Source: Rhodococcus sp. IEGM 1381 (GTDB lineage: Bacteria > Actinomycetota > Actinomycetes > Mycobacteriales > Mycobacteriaceae). Taken from it: a DNA stretch of 64,000 nucleotides. Each line of letters starts with the position of its first letter. The first letter of the stretch is position 1. The stretch spans positions 62,001 to 126,000 of the forward strand of contig NZ_JASHKQ010000005.1 of the NCBI RefSeq assembly GCF_030056795.1, in the 5' to 3' direction. Of this stretch, positions 33,454-42,863 are shown in pieces. A model generated the notes under the pieces. It ran no database searches and was not told where the DNA came from. It was given only the letters and a program-made list of their open reading frames with translations. Position numbers and translations under genes: made by a program.

Positions 33454-35766
33454 TCAGTCTCCGTACTTCGCGCGGTAGTCGGCGAGTTCGGGGACGTCGC
33501 GCAGGCTTGACCACGCTCGTTCCAGTCCGGCTTTCCCGATGAGGTCGATCAGCGGGTTGGCCCAGAAACTGTCCGGTGGACGCGGCGGGAAGTATCCGGC
33601 TCGAATCATCTTCTGCACCCGAAAGATGTCTGCCTTCAACACCGCAACCGCGGCATCGGTGAGCGGGTAGCCGATCGTCTCGTACTTCGCTTTGTGGTTG
33701 ACGAACCAGTACCGCGTCGTGACGTCGTTGCCCATCGTTAATGCCAGCAGCCCATACACGGGGCGCTGGAATTTGGTGCCGGCGTCGGTCGGCTCGGATT
33801 CGGAGAGCTTCTTGTACGACGTCGCCTGGCCGGACTTGTAGTCGGTGACCCGAATACGACCATCGGTATGCCGATCGATCCGGTCGATCTTCCCGGCGAA
33901 CGCGATTTTCTCGCCGAAGACATCGAGCACAACCACGTCGGGTTCGACGCCGAAGTTTCGTTCGACGTGCAGTGGTGTCCATCCCCCTTCGCGGTCAGTT
34001 CGGTCGAGCTCGAACCACTCGACTAGTTCGCGTCGGATGATGCTGCTGTCCTTCTCCCACAGCTGCGGCAACCATCCGGGAGCGTCGACGCGGGCGTCTG
34101 CGAGCACCTCGTCGGAGACTTCGATGAGGTGGTCGAGCGTTGCGTCGATGCCGTCGACCGTTCCTTGGACGTAGCGCTCGAGAGATAGGTGCATCAGGTT
34201 GCCGCCGGTCAGCGGATCGAGCTGCGCGACGTCGTCTGGATCGTCGAGTGTGTCGACGCCGAGGACTGTCTTGACGAAGAACCGGTACGGACTCGCGACC
34301 CAGTCTTCGAGCCTGCTCGCCGATACCGGTTTATCGAAGAACGTCACGGCGTTCTCGATGTGGGAGACGTTGCCGTTGAAGCGGGTGAATTTACCCTTCA
34401 GTCTGTCGCTGCGAAGTTCCATCCCCGCGTTGACAACCGAATCGTCCAAAGCACCGCGACGATCACGTGCTCCGCGCTCTGCCAGCGCTCGCAGTCGCCA
34501 CTCGGTCTCCGAGGCTGCACTAACGCCGATGCGAGGGTCGACGGTTTGTGTCGAGACGTCGAACGACTCGACCGTGACGATGGATTCGACGTTCGCAGTC
34601 TGCTTCTGCCAGTCGACGACGCCGATCTTGCTACCGGACAGGGCACCGAGCGTGGGCATGAGCCAGCGCGACGGCACCTTCTCCGCTCCCCCGCGCATAC
34701 TCCCGCGAGGGAAGGACACGATGCGGTGATGGTTTCCCGACTCAAGCGTGGCCAGGAATTGCCACTTCTGTTGTTGGATCTCGTCGCCGAGAGTTCGGCC
34801 GACGAGCGTGCTCGGCAGCAGCGGATCCTCACGCCGTGTGGCGGGAAGGATGCCCTCGGCTGCACCGACGACGATGCACACATCGAAGTCTCTTCCTGCG
34901 CCGGCGGCCAGTGGGCCGACTGTGACGGCGGATGTCGTGGTTCCGACTGTCTCTGGCACAGCATCGATTCGCACGGAGATCGCATTGACAATTCCCGACA
35001 GGGTAGGCGGCGGTGCCACGCCGCCCAGCTCGCCGAGCTCCTGGCAGATCATCGTCAAGGCACGTAAGTCGTTGGTGGTGGGATCATCTGACTGCTTCGA
35101 CCGGCCGTTGAAGTAGCGCCCTACGACGTCGATCACGCATCGCGATGCCTCAGACCAAGTCGAGGCGTCTGCGACTGCGTTTAGGTCATCGCGGAGGGTG
35201 GTCACCAATGAATGTACTACTGTGGCGACATTGGCGTCCGGGTCCTCTGGGTCCAGCTCCGTGAGTCTTTCCCAGTCGGAGCCGCCTACAATCTTGATCC
35301 GCGCGCGAGTCAGACGCTCGACGCGCCGAAGTGGAAGAGCTGCGATAGGAGCTCCGTAGTACCAGGTTACGACCCGTTCGGCCAGGATCGACAGCAGTTC
35401 GCGTCGGGGCATGACGTCGGTGTCGATACTGAGCAGTCGGCGCAGTGATCGTGCGGCTGGCCGATGTCTCATGGTGTGGCACTGTTCGCCGGCGAATTCG
35501 ATTCCCGCGCTGTCGAAATGCTCGTGGATCAAACTTAGATAAGGATCGGCGTTCGCATAGAACACACCCATCCGGTGTCCTGGAACTCCGGCCGCGAGAT
35601 GCTGGCGGACAAGCCTGGCTATGGACCGAATCTCGTCGTCGGCATCGGATGCATGAATCACCATGGTGCCGAGCGGTTCAGCATCGCTCTCGATCAGCTG
35701 CCCACGTGTAGTGAGAGCGTCGAGAAACTGCGACGCTCCCGGGTCCGCAGCCGTCGGGAGAAACAC
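33454..35766 (-). CDS. AddB-like PD-(D/E)XK nuclease, main part of a frameshifted gene
   Basis: 770 codons from a GTG at 35766. Contains the inactive-helicase body (VCIVVGAAEGILPATRREDP, SRLEDWVASPYRFFVKTV) and the C-terminal nuclease: FAGKIDRIDRHTDGRIRVTDYKSG with the metal-binding Asp and the DYKSG catalytic motif. The N-terminal helicase-like segment is encoded in another frame at 35694-36293, so one ancestral gene of about 945 codons is split. The GTG has no convincing ribosome-binding site. Whether the nuclease subunit is still made is uncertain. Confidence 0.82.
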   Translation of the reverse strand: MFLPTAADPGASQFLDALTTRGQLIESDAEPLGTMVIHASDADDEIRSIARLVRQHLAAGVPGHRMGVFYANADPYLSLIHEHFDSAGIEFAGEQCHTMRHRPAARSLRRLLSIDTDVMPRRELLSILAERVVTWYYGAPIAALPLRRVERLTRARIKIVGGSDWERLTELDPEDPDANVATVVHSLVTTLRDDLNAVADASTWSEASRCVIDVVGRYFNGRSKQSDDPTTNDLRALTMICQELGELGGVAPPPTLSGIVNAISVRIDAVPETVGTTTSAVTVGPLAAGAGRDFDVCIVVGAAEGILPATRREDPLLPSTLVGRTLGDEIQQQKWQFLATLESGNHHRIVSFPRGSMRGGAEKVPSRWLMPTLGALSGSKIGVVDWQKQTANVESIVTVESFDVSTQTVDPRIGVSAASETEWRLRALAERGARDRRGALDDSVVNAGMELRSDRLKGKFTRFNGNVSHIENAVTFFDKPVSASRLEDWVASPYRFFVKTVLGVDTLDDPDDVAQLDPLTGGNLMHLSLERYVQGTVDGIDATLDHLIEVSDEVLADARVDAPGWLPQLWEKDSSIIRRELVEWFELDRTDREGGWTPLHVERNFGVEPDVVVLDVFGEKIAFAGKIDRIDRHTDGRIRVTDYKSGQATSYKKLSESEPTDAGTKFQRPVYGLLALTMGNDVTTRYWFVNHKAKYETIGYPLTDAAVAVLKADIFRVQKMIRAGYFPPRPPDSFWANPLIDLIGKAGLERAWSSLRDVPELADYRAKYGD

Positions 35767-36293
35767 ACCACCTCGCCCAGCTCATCGATGCGAGATGTCG
35801 CGGCGGTGTGTGCCTCGTGCGGAAGGTAATGCGTCTCTGTGTGCGCGGCCTTGGCGGCAGTGTGGACACGGAGCATGTCCCGCACCAAAGGAGTTGGATT
35901 GGCGGGTGATGGGTCAGCTACCGCACCGAGCGTGCGCGAGGCAGCCGCCAGAGCTTCGGCGGTGATGCGCTGATCTGCAACATCGACGAACACTCCGGGC
36001 TCGTCGGCAAGCCCCTTCTGCACTGACGCGGCGAGATACGGGAACGGGAGCGGGACGCGGGGTGCCAGTGCAGGGGCAGCCAGCGTGCCGACAGCCAGAT
36101 CCAGCGTCAGGACTCGAGTGTTGGCGACCCCGCCGTGCCGGGCGAGGTACTGCAGAACGTCTCGGATGGCACCTCGACTTGGCACGATCACCGTGACGAG
36201 CCGAAGTGGGCGATCCCCTTTCGCTCGAGTGACGGCGTCGGCGAGGCGGTCATACAGATCGTTTCCCACCCATACATAATGTCCGACTGTCAC
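35694..36293 (-). CDS. AddB-like N-terminal fragment (separated by a frameshift)
   Basis: 199 codons from GTG 36293. Residues 1-175 form the N-terminal helicase-like domain of AddB-type proteins (LRLVTVIVPSRGAIRDVLQ, then NTRVLTLDLAVGTLA). At about 35766 the protein should continue from ELGEVV into FLPTAADPGASQFLDAL, which lies in the other frame; this frame instead reads CFSRRLRTRER and stops. The switch occurs in GTGGTGTGTTT, a likely indel site. Confidence 0.75.
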   Translation of the reverse strand: MTVGHYVWVGNDLYDRLADAVTRAKGDRPLRLVTVIVPSRGAIRDVLQYLARHGGVANTRVLTLDLAVGTLAAPALAPRVPLPFPYLAASVQKGLADEPGVFVDVADQRITAEALAAASRTLGAVADPSPANPTPLVRDMLRVHTAAKAAHTETHYLPHEAHTAATSRIDELGEVVCFSRRLRTRERRSFSTLSLHVGS

Positions 36294-36697
36294 CGTCCAG
36301 GTTCGTCACTTGACCAATGCAGCGCTGTCAACAGTGGCTACTCGAGCCAGTTCCAGTCCTTGAAACCACCGCGATCGAGCACCTGTCGGCAACTACCACG
36401 TTCAGACACGTGCCGATCAGTGCAGGATGCTGGGGCAACCCAAAATGCTAAGCGCGTATGCAGGCACGAAGAACTTAGTGCAGATCATCCACGACCATGT
36501 CGGCCGCCTGCTCTACATTGAGGGGTATGAACATCAGGCCTCGAGCACGAGTCACTTCTCGACGGCGATGCATGGCCGAGACGGAAAACAGTGCATGCGC
36601 TTAGACTCGCGCAACGCGCACTTGAGGTCACTTGAGGCAGCAAGCTAGCATACAGAAGTCGAACATCTGTACGAACTTACACACGGAAGGGTCACCA
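36294..36697. other. 404-bp intergenic region at the left side of the restriction island
   Basis: No gene supported. Contains a direct repeat CACTTGAGG-T-CACTTGAGG at 36619-36637, about 60 bp before the first methyltransferase; a control-type operator is conceivable but no C-protein gene is present. Confidence 0.5.
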
Positions 36698-37849
36698 GTG
36701 GAGGTCAGAGTAGTGGAGTTCTTCGCTGGTTGCGGAGGGACCTCCGTTGGGTTCAAGCGGGCCTCGAACGACCACATCACGTACCGTGTGGTCGCCGGGG
36801 TAGAGCTCGACCCCTCAGCCGCACGCACGTTCGAGCGAAACGTGGGCGCACCAATTCTCGTATCTGACATACGGGACTTGACTGATCCAGTTGCATTTAG
36901 CAAGTTCGCCGAACAAATTGACGGCCCGGGCCCCTTGCTAGTCATCGGCTGCGCCCCATGCCAGGGATTCTCATCACACAGAAAAAAGGATAAGAGGGAA
37001 GATCCGAGGAACTCCCTACTTGCGACCTTCGCCCAAGTCGTAGTACAGCTAGACCCAACCGTCGTGGTCATGGAAAATGTCCCGGAGATGCTCTCGGAAG
37101 CACACTACCCATTCTTCATGCAATGGAAGGAGCGACTAATGGAGCATGGCTACACGATAAAAATCGACATCCACAATCTAGCCGAATTCGGCGTGCCCCA
37201 GGAACGATTTCGAGCGCTGGCTATCGCTGCAAAGTGGGAACAATTTGACATGCCCAACGGCATCTTGCACCATAGTCAATTTCGAACTGTCCGTGAGACA
37301 ATTTCCAGCCTACCAAAACTAGAAGCAGGTGGGGTCGACCCAGTTGATCCCATGCACATTACGTCGAAGCACCGCGCGAGCACCGTCGAATTAATACGGC
37401 AGATCCCCCATGACGGAGGCAGTCGGAGGTCTCTCCCTACGGGTGTAGGTCTCAATTGCCATACAAAAGTTGATGGTTTTCGAGACGTATACGGACGTCT
37501 CTGGTGGGATCGCCCCTCCGTAGCCATTACCTCTCGCTGCCGGACTCCGTCTTGCGGTAGATTCACGCATCCTAACCAAGACCGTGGCTTAAGCGTCAGG
37601 GAAGCCGCCCTTCTTCAGGGGTTCCCCTCTGACTATTTTTTTGAAGGGACTTTTGACGATAAGTACAAGCAAATCGGAAACGCTGTATCACCTATATTCG
37701 CACAGGCAATTGCTGAACATTTAGCGTCTGAATGGGTTAAGGACCATTCGCAAGCAAGGGAAGAGTTGCTTTCAAAATATCAATTTCCGCTGAAGAAGTC
37801 CTTCTCTTCTAGCATCGCGCATATCAAGAAGAAGCGAATCGCGGTCTGA
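36698..37849 (+). CDS. DNA (cytosine-5) methyltransferase 1 of a LlaJI-like system
   Basis: 383 aa from GTG 36698, with GGAAGGG 6 nt before it. Motif I FFAGCGGTSVGFKRA, motif IV GCAPCQGFSSH with the catalytic Cys, motif VI VMENVPEML, motif VIII around FGVPQERFRALAI, motif IX and X with GNAVSPIFAQAI. Methylates C5 of cytosine in one strand of the recognition site; target cannot be read. A second m5C methyltransferase starts 3 bp later, the arrangement of LlaJI-type systems for asymmetric sites. Codon use is A+T-richer than the flanks. Confidence 0.93.
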   Translation: MEVRVVEFFAGCGGTSVGFKRASNDHITYRVVAGVELDPSAARTFERNVGAPILVSDIRDLTDPVAFSKFAEQIDGPGPLLVIGCAPCQGFSSHRKKDKREDPRNSLLATFAQVVVQLDPTVVVMENVPEMLSEAHYPFFMQWKERLMEHGYTIKIDIHNLAEFGVPQERFRALAIAAKWEQFDMPNGILHHSQFRTVRETISSLPKLEAGGVDPVDPMHITSKHRASTVELIRQIPHDGGSRRSLPTGVGLNCHTKVDGFRDVYGRLWWDRPSVAITSRCRTPSCGRFTHPNQDRGLSVREAALLQGFPSDYFFEGTFDDKYKQIGNAVSPIFAQAIAEHLASEWVKDHSQAREELLSKYQFPLKKSFSSSIAHIKKKRIAV

Positions 37850-37851
37850 CA

Positions 37852-38871
37852 ATGAGTAGCCAAAGTTTTGTAGACTTCTTCTCGGGTGCCGGAGGCCTGA
37901 GCTTAGGACTCGGTCAGTCTGGTTTGGACCATTTGTACTCTTTTGATTCCGATGAACACGCTACGTTGACCCACCAAACCAACCAGAGATCGGGCGTCGT
38001 AGAAAAAAGATCTATCGCAGATGTCTCAGCAATGGAGATAATTGACCGATTTGGTCGGCCCGATGTCGTCGTGGGTGGTCCGCCCTGCCAGGGATTCTCA
38101 ACAAAGGGAACTGGAAGAATCGGCGACCCAAGAAACAACTTGGTTTTGGACTACATCTCGATGGCGACGCAAATCGAACCATCTGTCATTCTGATGGAAA
38201 ACGTTCCTGGCGTCTTGGGTCCTCGCGGCAAAGCTCTAATCGAAGCGGGCATCGAACTACTGACAAAGCATGGTTACGTTTTTGAAATGCAAGTAATCCG
38301 ATGCGTCGACCTTGGAGTGCCGCAAACCCGCAGGCGCGCAATTGTCGCAGCTTGGAAACCAGACTTGAAGCCATTCGACTTTGTTGCGCTAACCACGCCT
38401 CGTCCGCCTAAAACTCTTCGTGATGCGATTCATGATCTGCCCGAGCCACCCGACGATGGCACTGTGCATCCTAGATACTTCAATCACTCCAAGGCAAGAA
38501 TGAGCGCCTTAAACGTCGAGCGGATTAGTCACGTACCCCCCGGTGGCGGTCGCCTTGACGTGCCTGCGCATCTTCAAATGGCATGCCATGTACGAAGCAC
38601 AGGGCGCCATTTGGACGTGTTTGGCAGGCTGGAGTGGGACAGTCCCGCTGCGACAATAACCGCGATGTTCGACAACTTCACACGAGGAAGATACGCGCAT
38701 CCAGATTTTAATCGCAATATTACTAATCGCGAAGGCGCGCGCATCCAGACATTCCCGGACAGCTACCAGTTCCAAGGGCCAAAGAAGGAGGTTGCGCGGC
38801 AGATCGGAAACGCTGTACCGCCGCTTCTCGGGAAGGAACTAGGACTCCAAATCAAAAGTATGTTTAAGTAA
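37852..38871 (+). CDS. DNA (cytosine-5) methyltransferase 2 of a LlaJI-like system
   Basis: 339 aa. Motif I FFSGAGGLSLGL, motif IV GGPPCQGFSTKG, motif VI LMENVPGVLG, motif VIII LGVPQTRRRAIVA, motif X QIGNAVPPLLGKELG. Divergent from its neighbour, so it probably recognises the complementary strand sequence. Its stop overlaps the stop of the convergent McrC-like gene by 8 bp. Confidence 0.93.
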   Translation: MSSQSFVDFFSGAGGLSLGLGQSGLDHLYSFDSDEHATLTHQTNQRSGVVEKRSIADVSAMEIIDRFGRPDVVVGGPPCQGFSTKGTGRIGDPRNNLVLDYISMATQIEPSVILMENVPGVLGPRGKALIEAGIELLTKHGYVFEMQVIRCVDLGVPQTRRRAIVAAWKPDLKPFDFVALTTPRPPKTLRDAIHDLPEPPDDGTVHPRYFNHSKARMSALNVERISHVPPGGGRLDVPAHLQMACHVRSTGRHLDVFGRLEWDSPAATITAMFDNFTRGRYAHPDFNRNITNREGARIQTFPDSYQFQGPKKEVARQIGNAVPPLLGKELGLQIKSMFK

Positions 38872-40126
38872 TATTAAGACTCTGAAGAATATCACGGAGG
38901 TGGGCTTCGAATGTACCCGAGGTCTTAAGTTTTACGATCGGGATTCCTACCGCGAAGATCAATATGGAACTATCCATTATCCGCCGCTCCCAGCCAGAAT
39001 TCTCGTCGAGATACATTATAATGCCTACATCACAATGAAGATGCGAGGCATAACTGTACATTTGATAGACATCGGCTGACGTGGGCGCTTTAGCGGAATA
39101 ACTCTTCGCGTCGACAATAGCAATAGCATTCCCCGCGGCAGAGTAGATGATGCAATCAGGGTCTACATTCGGACCCAGTATGCTTATGAAATTCGACTTA
39201 ACACCCCTAAGTGGATGCAATCGACACCGATTACTAGATTTCGTAAGTATTTTTTGGATCGAGTTAGAAATTGCCCATTCCCAAAGTAACTCAGTATCAA
39301 AAAAATTGAACGAAGTACGTCTAACCGGATCTTGCGAAAACAGGTTAGAGGCTACGGTCGACCCTTGAATTATCTGCCGGCAAATTTTCATCAACACGCC
39401 GACTTGAGACGAATCTGGCACTTCATTCTCAATGTACGCTAGATCGTCTAGAATACACAAATCGGGCTTTCCTCTAAACGGCTGAACCCCACCAATGAGC
39501 GTTTTCAAGCGATGTATTTCTTTCAGCTCTTCTATCGACAGTAGGAAATTGCAAGCAATTTCATGAACAGTAAATGCCAGCACAGCCTCAAGCCTGTTCG
39601 GCCTTTCGATTTTGGAGACCTTACGAACAGATCGATGATAGATTCCTCTGCTAGCAAATCTCTTGATCGAATTTCCGATATCAAAAGCGCCTCCGAGATT
39701 CTCTTCACTGCTAACCCTGACATATTTAGGGGAAACTCCCTCATCCAACGACGAAAATACTAGACCAATAAAAGCAGCTATAAGGTCTTCTTCATCTCCT
39801 TGCGAATAAGAGCTAAACCTAGCCCCGAGCGCCACCGACCGACCTGCGGCCCTTTTCTGATCCTTCAAGAAATCAAAGAGCTCAGGCACTCGTGGCACTA
39901 TGCGAACTTGACCCCGCGGGGTACGCGCAGAACCAACGAATTGATTGGCCACCACTAACGTCAACTTACTTCCCCGAGATATTTTTACTATTTTATATCT
40001 CTGAAGTATCTCAAGCGAATCCTTCCAAAGTTCTTGGAATTCACTTTCTAGCAGGGGCACCGGCTGTCCGCGTTGCACAATAACGAGGTCAGACAATCTC
40101 ACTCCAAGGGTAGGCTTCGACAGCAT
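38864..40126 (-). CDS. McrC-like PD-(D/E)XK restriction subunit (R2.LlaJI-like)
   Basis: Up to 420 aa. The ATG at 40126 lies 38 nt inside the McrB-like gene with a poor ribosome-binding site; a GTG at 40102 is an alternative start. N-terminal beta domain, then a helical McrC-type middle (RFASRGIYHRSVRKVSKIER) and a nuclease core with DPDCIIYSAAGNAIAIVDAK, Asp and D-x-K, followed by the QMYSYASHL helix. Acts with the McrB-like GTPase to cleave unmethylated or foreign DNA. Lower GC than the window average. Confidence 0.85.
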   Translation of the reverse strand: MLSKPTLGVRLSDLVIVQRGQPVPLLESEFQELWKDSLEILQRYKIVKISRGSKLTLVVANQFVGSARTPRGQVRIVPRVPELFDFLKDQKRAAGRSVALGARFSSYSQGDEEDLIAAFIGLVFSSLDEGVSPKYVRVSSEENLGGAFDIGNSIKRFASRGIYHRSVRKVSKIERPNRLEAVLAFTVHEIACNFLLSIEELKEIHRLKTLIGGVQPFRGKPDLCILDDLAYIENEVPDSSQVGVLMKICRQIIQGSTVASNLFSQDPVRRTSFNFFDTELLWEWAISNSIQKILTKSSNRCRLHPLRGVKSNFISILGPNVDPDCIIYSAAGNAIAIVDAKSYSAKAPTSADVYQMYSYASHLHCDVGIIMYLDENSGWERRIMDSSILIFAVGIPIVKLKTSGTFEAHLRDILQSLNIT

Positions 40127-41762
40127 CCTGGTAGATAGGATTGATTAGCCCATCAGCGCCAATGAGGAAATGAATAAGGGTCCCCGACCACACGGATTCA
40201 AGATCCTCAGACGTGCGCACATTTGCAAATTCCCCGTGCCCAAATGGGAGATCCTGCTTATAAGTCTCGTACCACCGTATCAATTTTTCTAGATCCGTAT
40301 CGATCAACAAACCGCTAAGAATCTCGCTTAAAATTACTGAACTTGGGTTTAGTTGCACGCGATGCAGTCTCCGAAGAACCGCGTTGTCCAATGTCAGTGC
40401 GGATCGGTCTTTCGAGTTCATAGTCACGATAACCCTGAGGTTTGGAGCCAAACGAGTTTCTTTCTGGGAATATGTGAGGCGAAAGGATCGGTTCCTATGC
40501 TCGATGTACGTTAAGAGCTCTCCGAGGACTGCATGTACGTTCGCGCGCGTAAATTCCTCAATAAGTAAAATATACAGGCGCTGCGCTGGATCGTTCAGAG
40601 CGCGATCATTTATCGTCAACAGCGTCATGGGCTTGAGCTCAAAACCAGTTCCGTCCGTTTTAGGTACATAGCCCTCGACGAAGTTGTCGTAACCCATTCC
40701 TTCGTGGAATTGAATCTCCATGAATCGATGAGGGTCACCTTCCGTAATTAAAGTCGCTGCTTGTCGGGCGAGTCGAGACTTACCCGTGCCAGGAATGCCA
40801 GATAGCGCAATAAATTTTCGATCGCCAAAATTTTCTATTGCGTCTCTCAAGGCCGCTATTGATTCACCCCCGCTCTGCGTCACGCTCGGATCTATGTCCA
40901 ACGACGGGCCGTCGTTCAGATAGTGCATGTAGGCGTCGCGCCCTTGCAATGCCCACTTTGGTGCCACCACCGGATCCGATATAATGTTGTCGATGTCAGC
41001 AATGTACCTGGCTTGAAGCTGCCAGTAACCGTCGCCTATATCGCGCATGAATGTCTGGCCAAAAGCAGCTTCGGTAAGTAGTGGCGTTATTCGACGTCGA
41101 TCTTCCTCCGCCTGTGGCCCCAACTTCGCGGCTAAGCTATTTGTGTACACCCCGTCAATTGGCCGAATCTGTCGGATTCGAGATATAGCAGGCTGGAGAT
41201 CGACCTCCCGGAGCAGCCAGATAAGAACGCGATTAACTTCATCCCAGTGAATTTTATTTTCGAGAGCTCTCGCAGCGATCAGCACGGCTCGAAAAGGATG
41301 TATATCCGTGTGATCGGGATATTTTCTTGGTGCAAATGGGTTCGCGAGGGTTTGCCTCGACAATACCTGCAGCGCCAAGCTGGCAATGTGATCTTGCGTG
41401 CCCTCAATTTGCCGACGGATGGATACGATCGATTGCCGAATTTCGCTACCAAGGCGAGTCGAATTTATTGTCTTTGTGTCGGAGTCGACATAGACTAGCC
41501 CCGCCTCTTCGAAGGTCTTTTTCCAAGTCCTCAAACGCTGATCAGTAATCTCCGAACTTGGACTTTGGGCAGCCGACTTTGCCTTTTGGTTTTCGGATAT
41601 TACTTCTTTAATATTGGATCGTATCCCATCATACGGACTTGAGAATATTTCTCCTTCGGATAGCAAGAACGCAGACAAGTAAACGGGCATCTCACCCAGA
41701 GTGAGACTAAATCCTGGAGCAGTTACGACATCATGGTTCGATGTATCCCAGCGGTCTTCCAT
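40089..41762 (-). CDS. McrB-like AAA+ GTPase restriction subunit (R1.LlaJI-like)
   Basis: 557 aa, ATG after AGGAGCCAG. N-terminal about 300 residues are a DNA-recognition-type region with no known motif. The AAA+ domain has Walker A GIPGTGKSR (about 322), FHEGMGYDNFVEGYVP, Walker B LLIEEFTRANVHAVLGE, and MNSKDRSALTLDNAVLRRL, which matches the McrB GTP-specificity signature MNTADRS. Motor subunit of a McrBC-type endonuclease. Transcribed toward the methyltransferases, with the McrC-like gene overlapping its end. Confidence 0.88.
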   Translation of the reverse strand: MEDRWDTSNHDVVTAPGFSLTLGEMPVYLSAFLLSEGEIFSSPYDGIRSNIKEVISENQKAKSAAQSPSSEITDQRLRTWKKTFEEAGLVYVDSDTKTINSTRLGSEIRQSIVSIRRQIEGTQDHIASLALQVLSRQTLANPFAPRKYPDHTDIHPFRAVLIAARALENKIHWDEVNRVLIWLLREVDLQPAISRIRQIRPIDGVYTNSLAAKLGPQAEEDRRRITPLLTEAAFGQTFMRDIGDGYWQLQARYIADIDNIISDPVVAPKWALQGRDAYMHYLNDGPSLDIDPSVTQSGGESIAALRDAIENFGDRKFIALSGIPGTGKSRLARQAATLITEGDPHRFMEIQFHEGMGYDNFVEGYVPKTDGTGFELKPMTLLTINDRALNDPAQRLYILLIEEFTRANVHAVLGELLTYIEHRNRSFRLTYSQKETRLAPNLRVIVTMNSKDRSALTLDNAVLRRLHRVQLNPSSVILSEILSGLLIDTDLEKLIRWYETYKQDLPFGHGEFANVRTSEDLESVWSGTLIHFLIGADGLINPIYQDAVEAYPWSEIV

Positions 41763-42126
41763 CTGGCTCCTATCCGGTGGTACAGTCTGATGTTTGAAAA
41801 ATACGGTGCTTCTCGATTGTAGCTTCAGCCGCTATTGGCTTTGTCATATCTGCTTACAAACTAGCCCAGCATCCACGCTGCAGTGTTCTCTAGCGAATTA
41901 CAGCGCACAATGTCGATCTGGAGGTCCGTGCGAGGGCTTACAGTTTGTTCGAGGTTTGCGGCCGTTGACAACGCGTACCGAGGCGGCGGCCAAGCAGGCC
42001 GGGGTGGCCAAGGAAACTGCCGTCACCTTCAAGTCAGGACCGTGCGGACGGCGCTGGTTTCGCCAGCGCTGATTCCGCTTCGCCCCTTGCGCGGCGTCGA
42101 ACAAGCCAACGACCCTCTTGAGCACC
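41763..42126. other. 364-bp region between the restriction island and the ATPase/HEPN operon
   Basis: Composition changes from A+T-rich to GC-rich near 41900, so this is the right edge of the acquired island. A plus-strand frame (EAAAKQAGVAKETAVTF, ending RWFRQR near 42072) has no start and no family; nothing else is seen. Confidence 0.5.
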
Positions 42127-42486
42127 CTATGTGAAGAGACGGCCGCGCATCCAATTTGAGGGACTAGAGTACCTCGATTGGTTCACCGAGAGCAGGCAAT
42201 GAGTACCTAGACAACGTCTCCGCATGACGAACACCTCCACTATTTCGATCGCAACTTGCACGGGCTCGAAGTCGTTCGAAAAGTCACGGGTCGTGTCAGC
42301 ATGAATGTTCGCAGGTGTCCCGACTTTGACGTTCGGGCCCAGGTATCTCGCAAGGGATAAACTGCCGGATAACTTGGCCAGGTATGAGTCGGAGGTATCG
42401 TGGTCCAGGACAGACCAGTCTGACAAGATTCCCTCTGTGGCACACTCTTGGTTCTCGACCAGCTCGGTGCGGCGACCGTCCTTCAA
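42127..42486 (-). CDS. third gene of the zinc-hook ATPase/HEPN operon, unknown function
   Basis: 119 codons if it starts at the TTG at 42486, which overlaps the HEPN-like gene's stop as TTGA. Reads LKDGRRTELVENQE, then DWSVLDHDTSDSYLAKLSG, NVKVGTPANIHADTTRDFS and VQVAIEIVEVFVMRRR, which is protein-like with an acidic, alternating strand/helix pattern. No family recognised. The upstream extension of the frame runs through the HEPN gene and is a shadow. Position suggests a regulator or immunity-like accessory. Confidence 0.5.
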   Translation of the reverse strand: MKDGRRTELVENQECATEGILSDWSVLDHDTSDSYLAKLSGSLSLARYLGPNVKVGTPANIHADTTRDFSNDFEPVQVAIEIVEVFVMRRRCLGTHCLLSVNQSRYSSPSNWMRGRLFT

Positions 42487-42863
42487 CCTGTTGACACGCT
42501 GTTTGCACACCTCGCCTCCAGCAAAATTGCCACGACATCGCACAGGTGTCGCACCTCGCTCACCGTCGGCGCTAGTTCGTACGCATGGTGGTGGCATGCG
42601 TTGCTCAATCGGTTCCATGCCATCGCGGCAGCGTCGGCGTTCTCGGCTGTGTCGAGTGACCGCATGATCACAAGCCGCGATCGCATACTCGGCCGCTCGA
42701 TATCCACACCTAGCGCCACGCAACGCTCGATTACCAATTCCTCCAACGCCTGGCGAGCGAGGAACGCGGCCAGACGCCCCGAACCGCCTGCAGCACCATG
42801 ACTTCCGTCGAGCAGCAGTTCGGCATTTCTCAGCGCTACTGCCGGTGACGTGGTCGTAGTCAT
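42483..42863 (-). CDS. HEPN-like small protein, second gene of the ATPase operon
   Basis: 126 aa, ATG overlapping the ATPase stop as ATGA. All-helical, with LAAFLARQALEELVIER and the motif WNRLSNACHHH (R85 with H91-H93), close to the R-x(4-6)-H RNase motif of HEPN domains. Candidate RNase toxin or RNA-binding effector controlled by the upstream Rad50-like ATPase. A structural HEPN without catalysis is the alternative. Confidence 0.65.
   Translation of the reverse strand: MTTTTSPAVALRNAELLLDGSHGAAGGSGRLAAFLARQALEELVIERCVALGVDIERPSMRSRLVIMRSLDTAENADAAAMAWNRLSNACHHHAYELAPTVSEVRHLCDVVAILLEARCANSVSTG

Noticed and set aside
35750-35775. programmed ribosomal frameshift as explanation of the split AddB-like gene
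   Set aside because: No slippery heptamer or downstream stimulatory structure was recognised; an indel in a GT repeat is simpler.
36619-36637. C-protein operator before the first methyltransferase
   Set aside because: Only one short direct repeat is present and no controller gene exists, so it is mentioned but not called.
42127-42723. 198-codon minus-strand frame as one gene
   Set aside because: Its first 79 codons lie inside the HEPN-like gene in another frame and are Arg/Cys-rich; only the part after 42486 looks coding.
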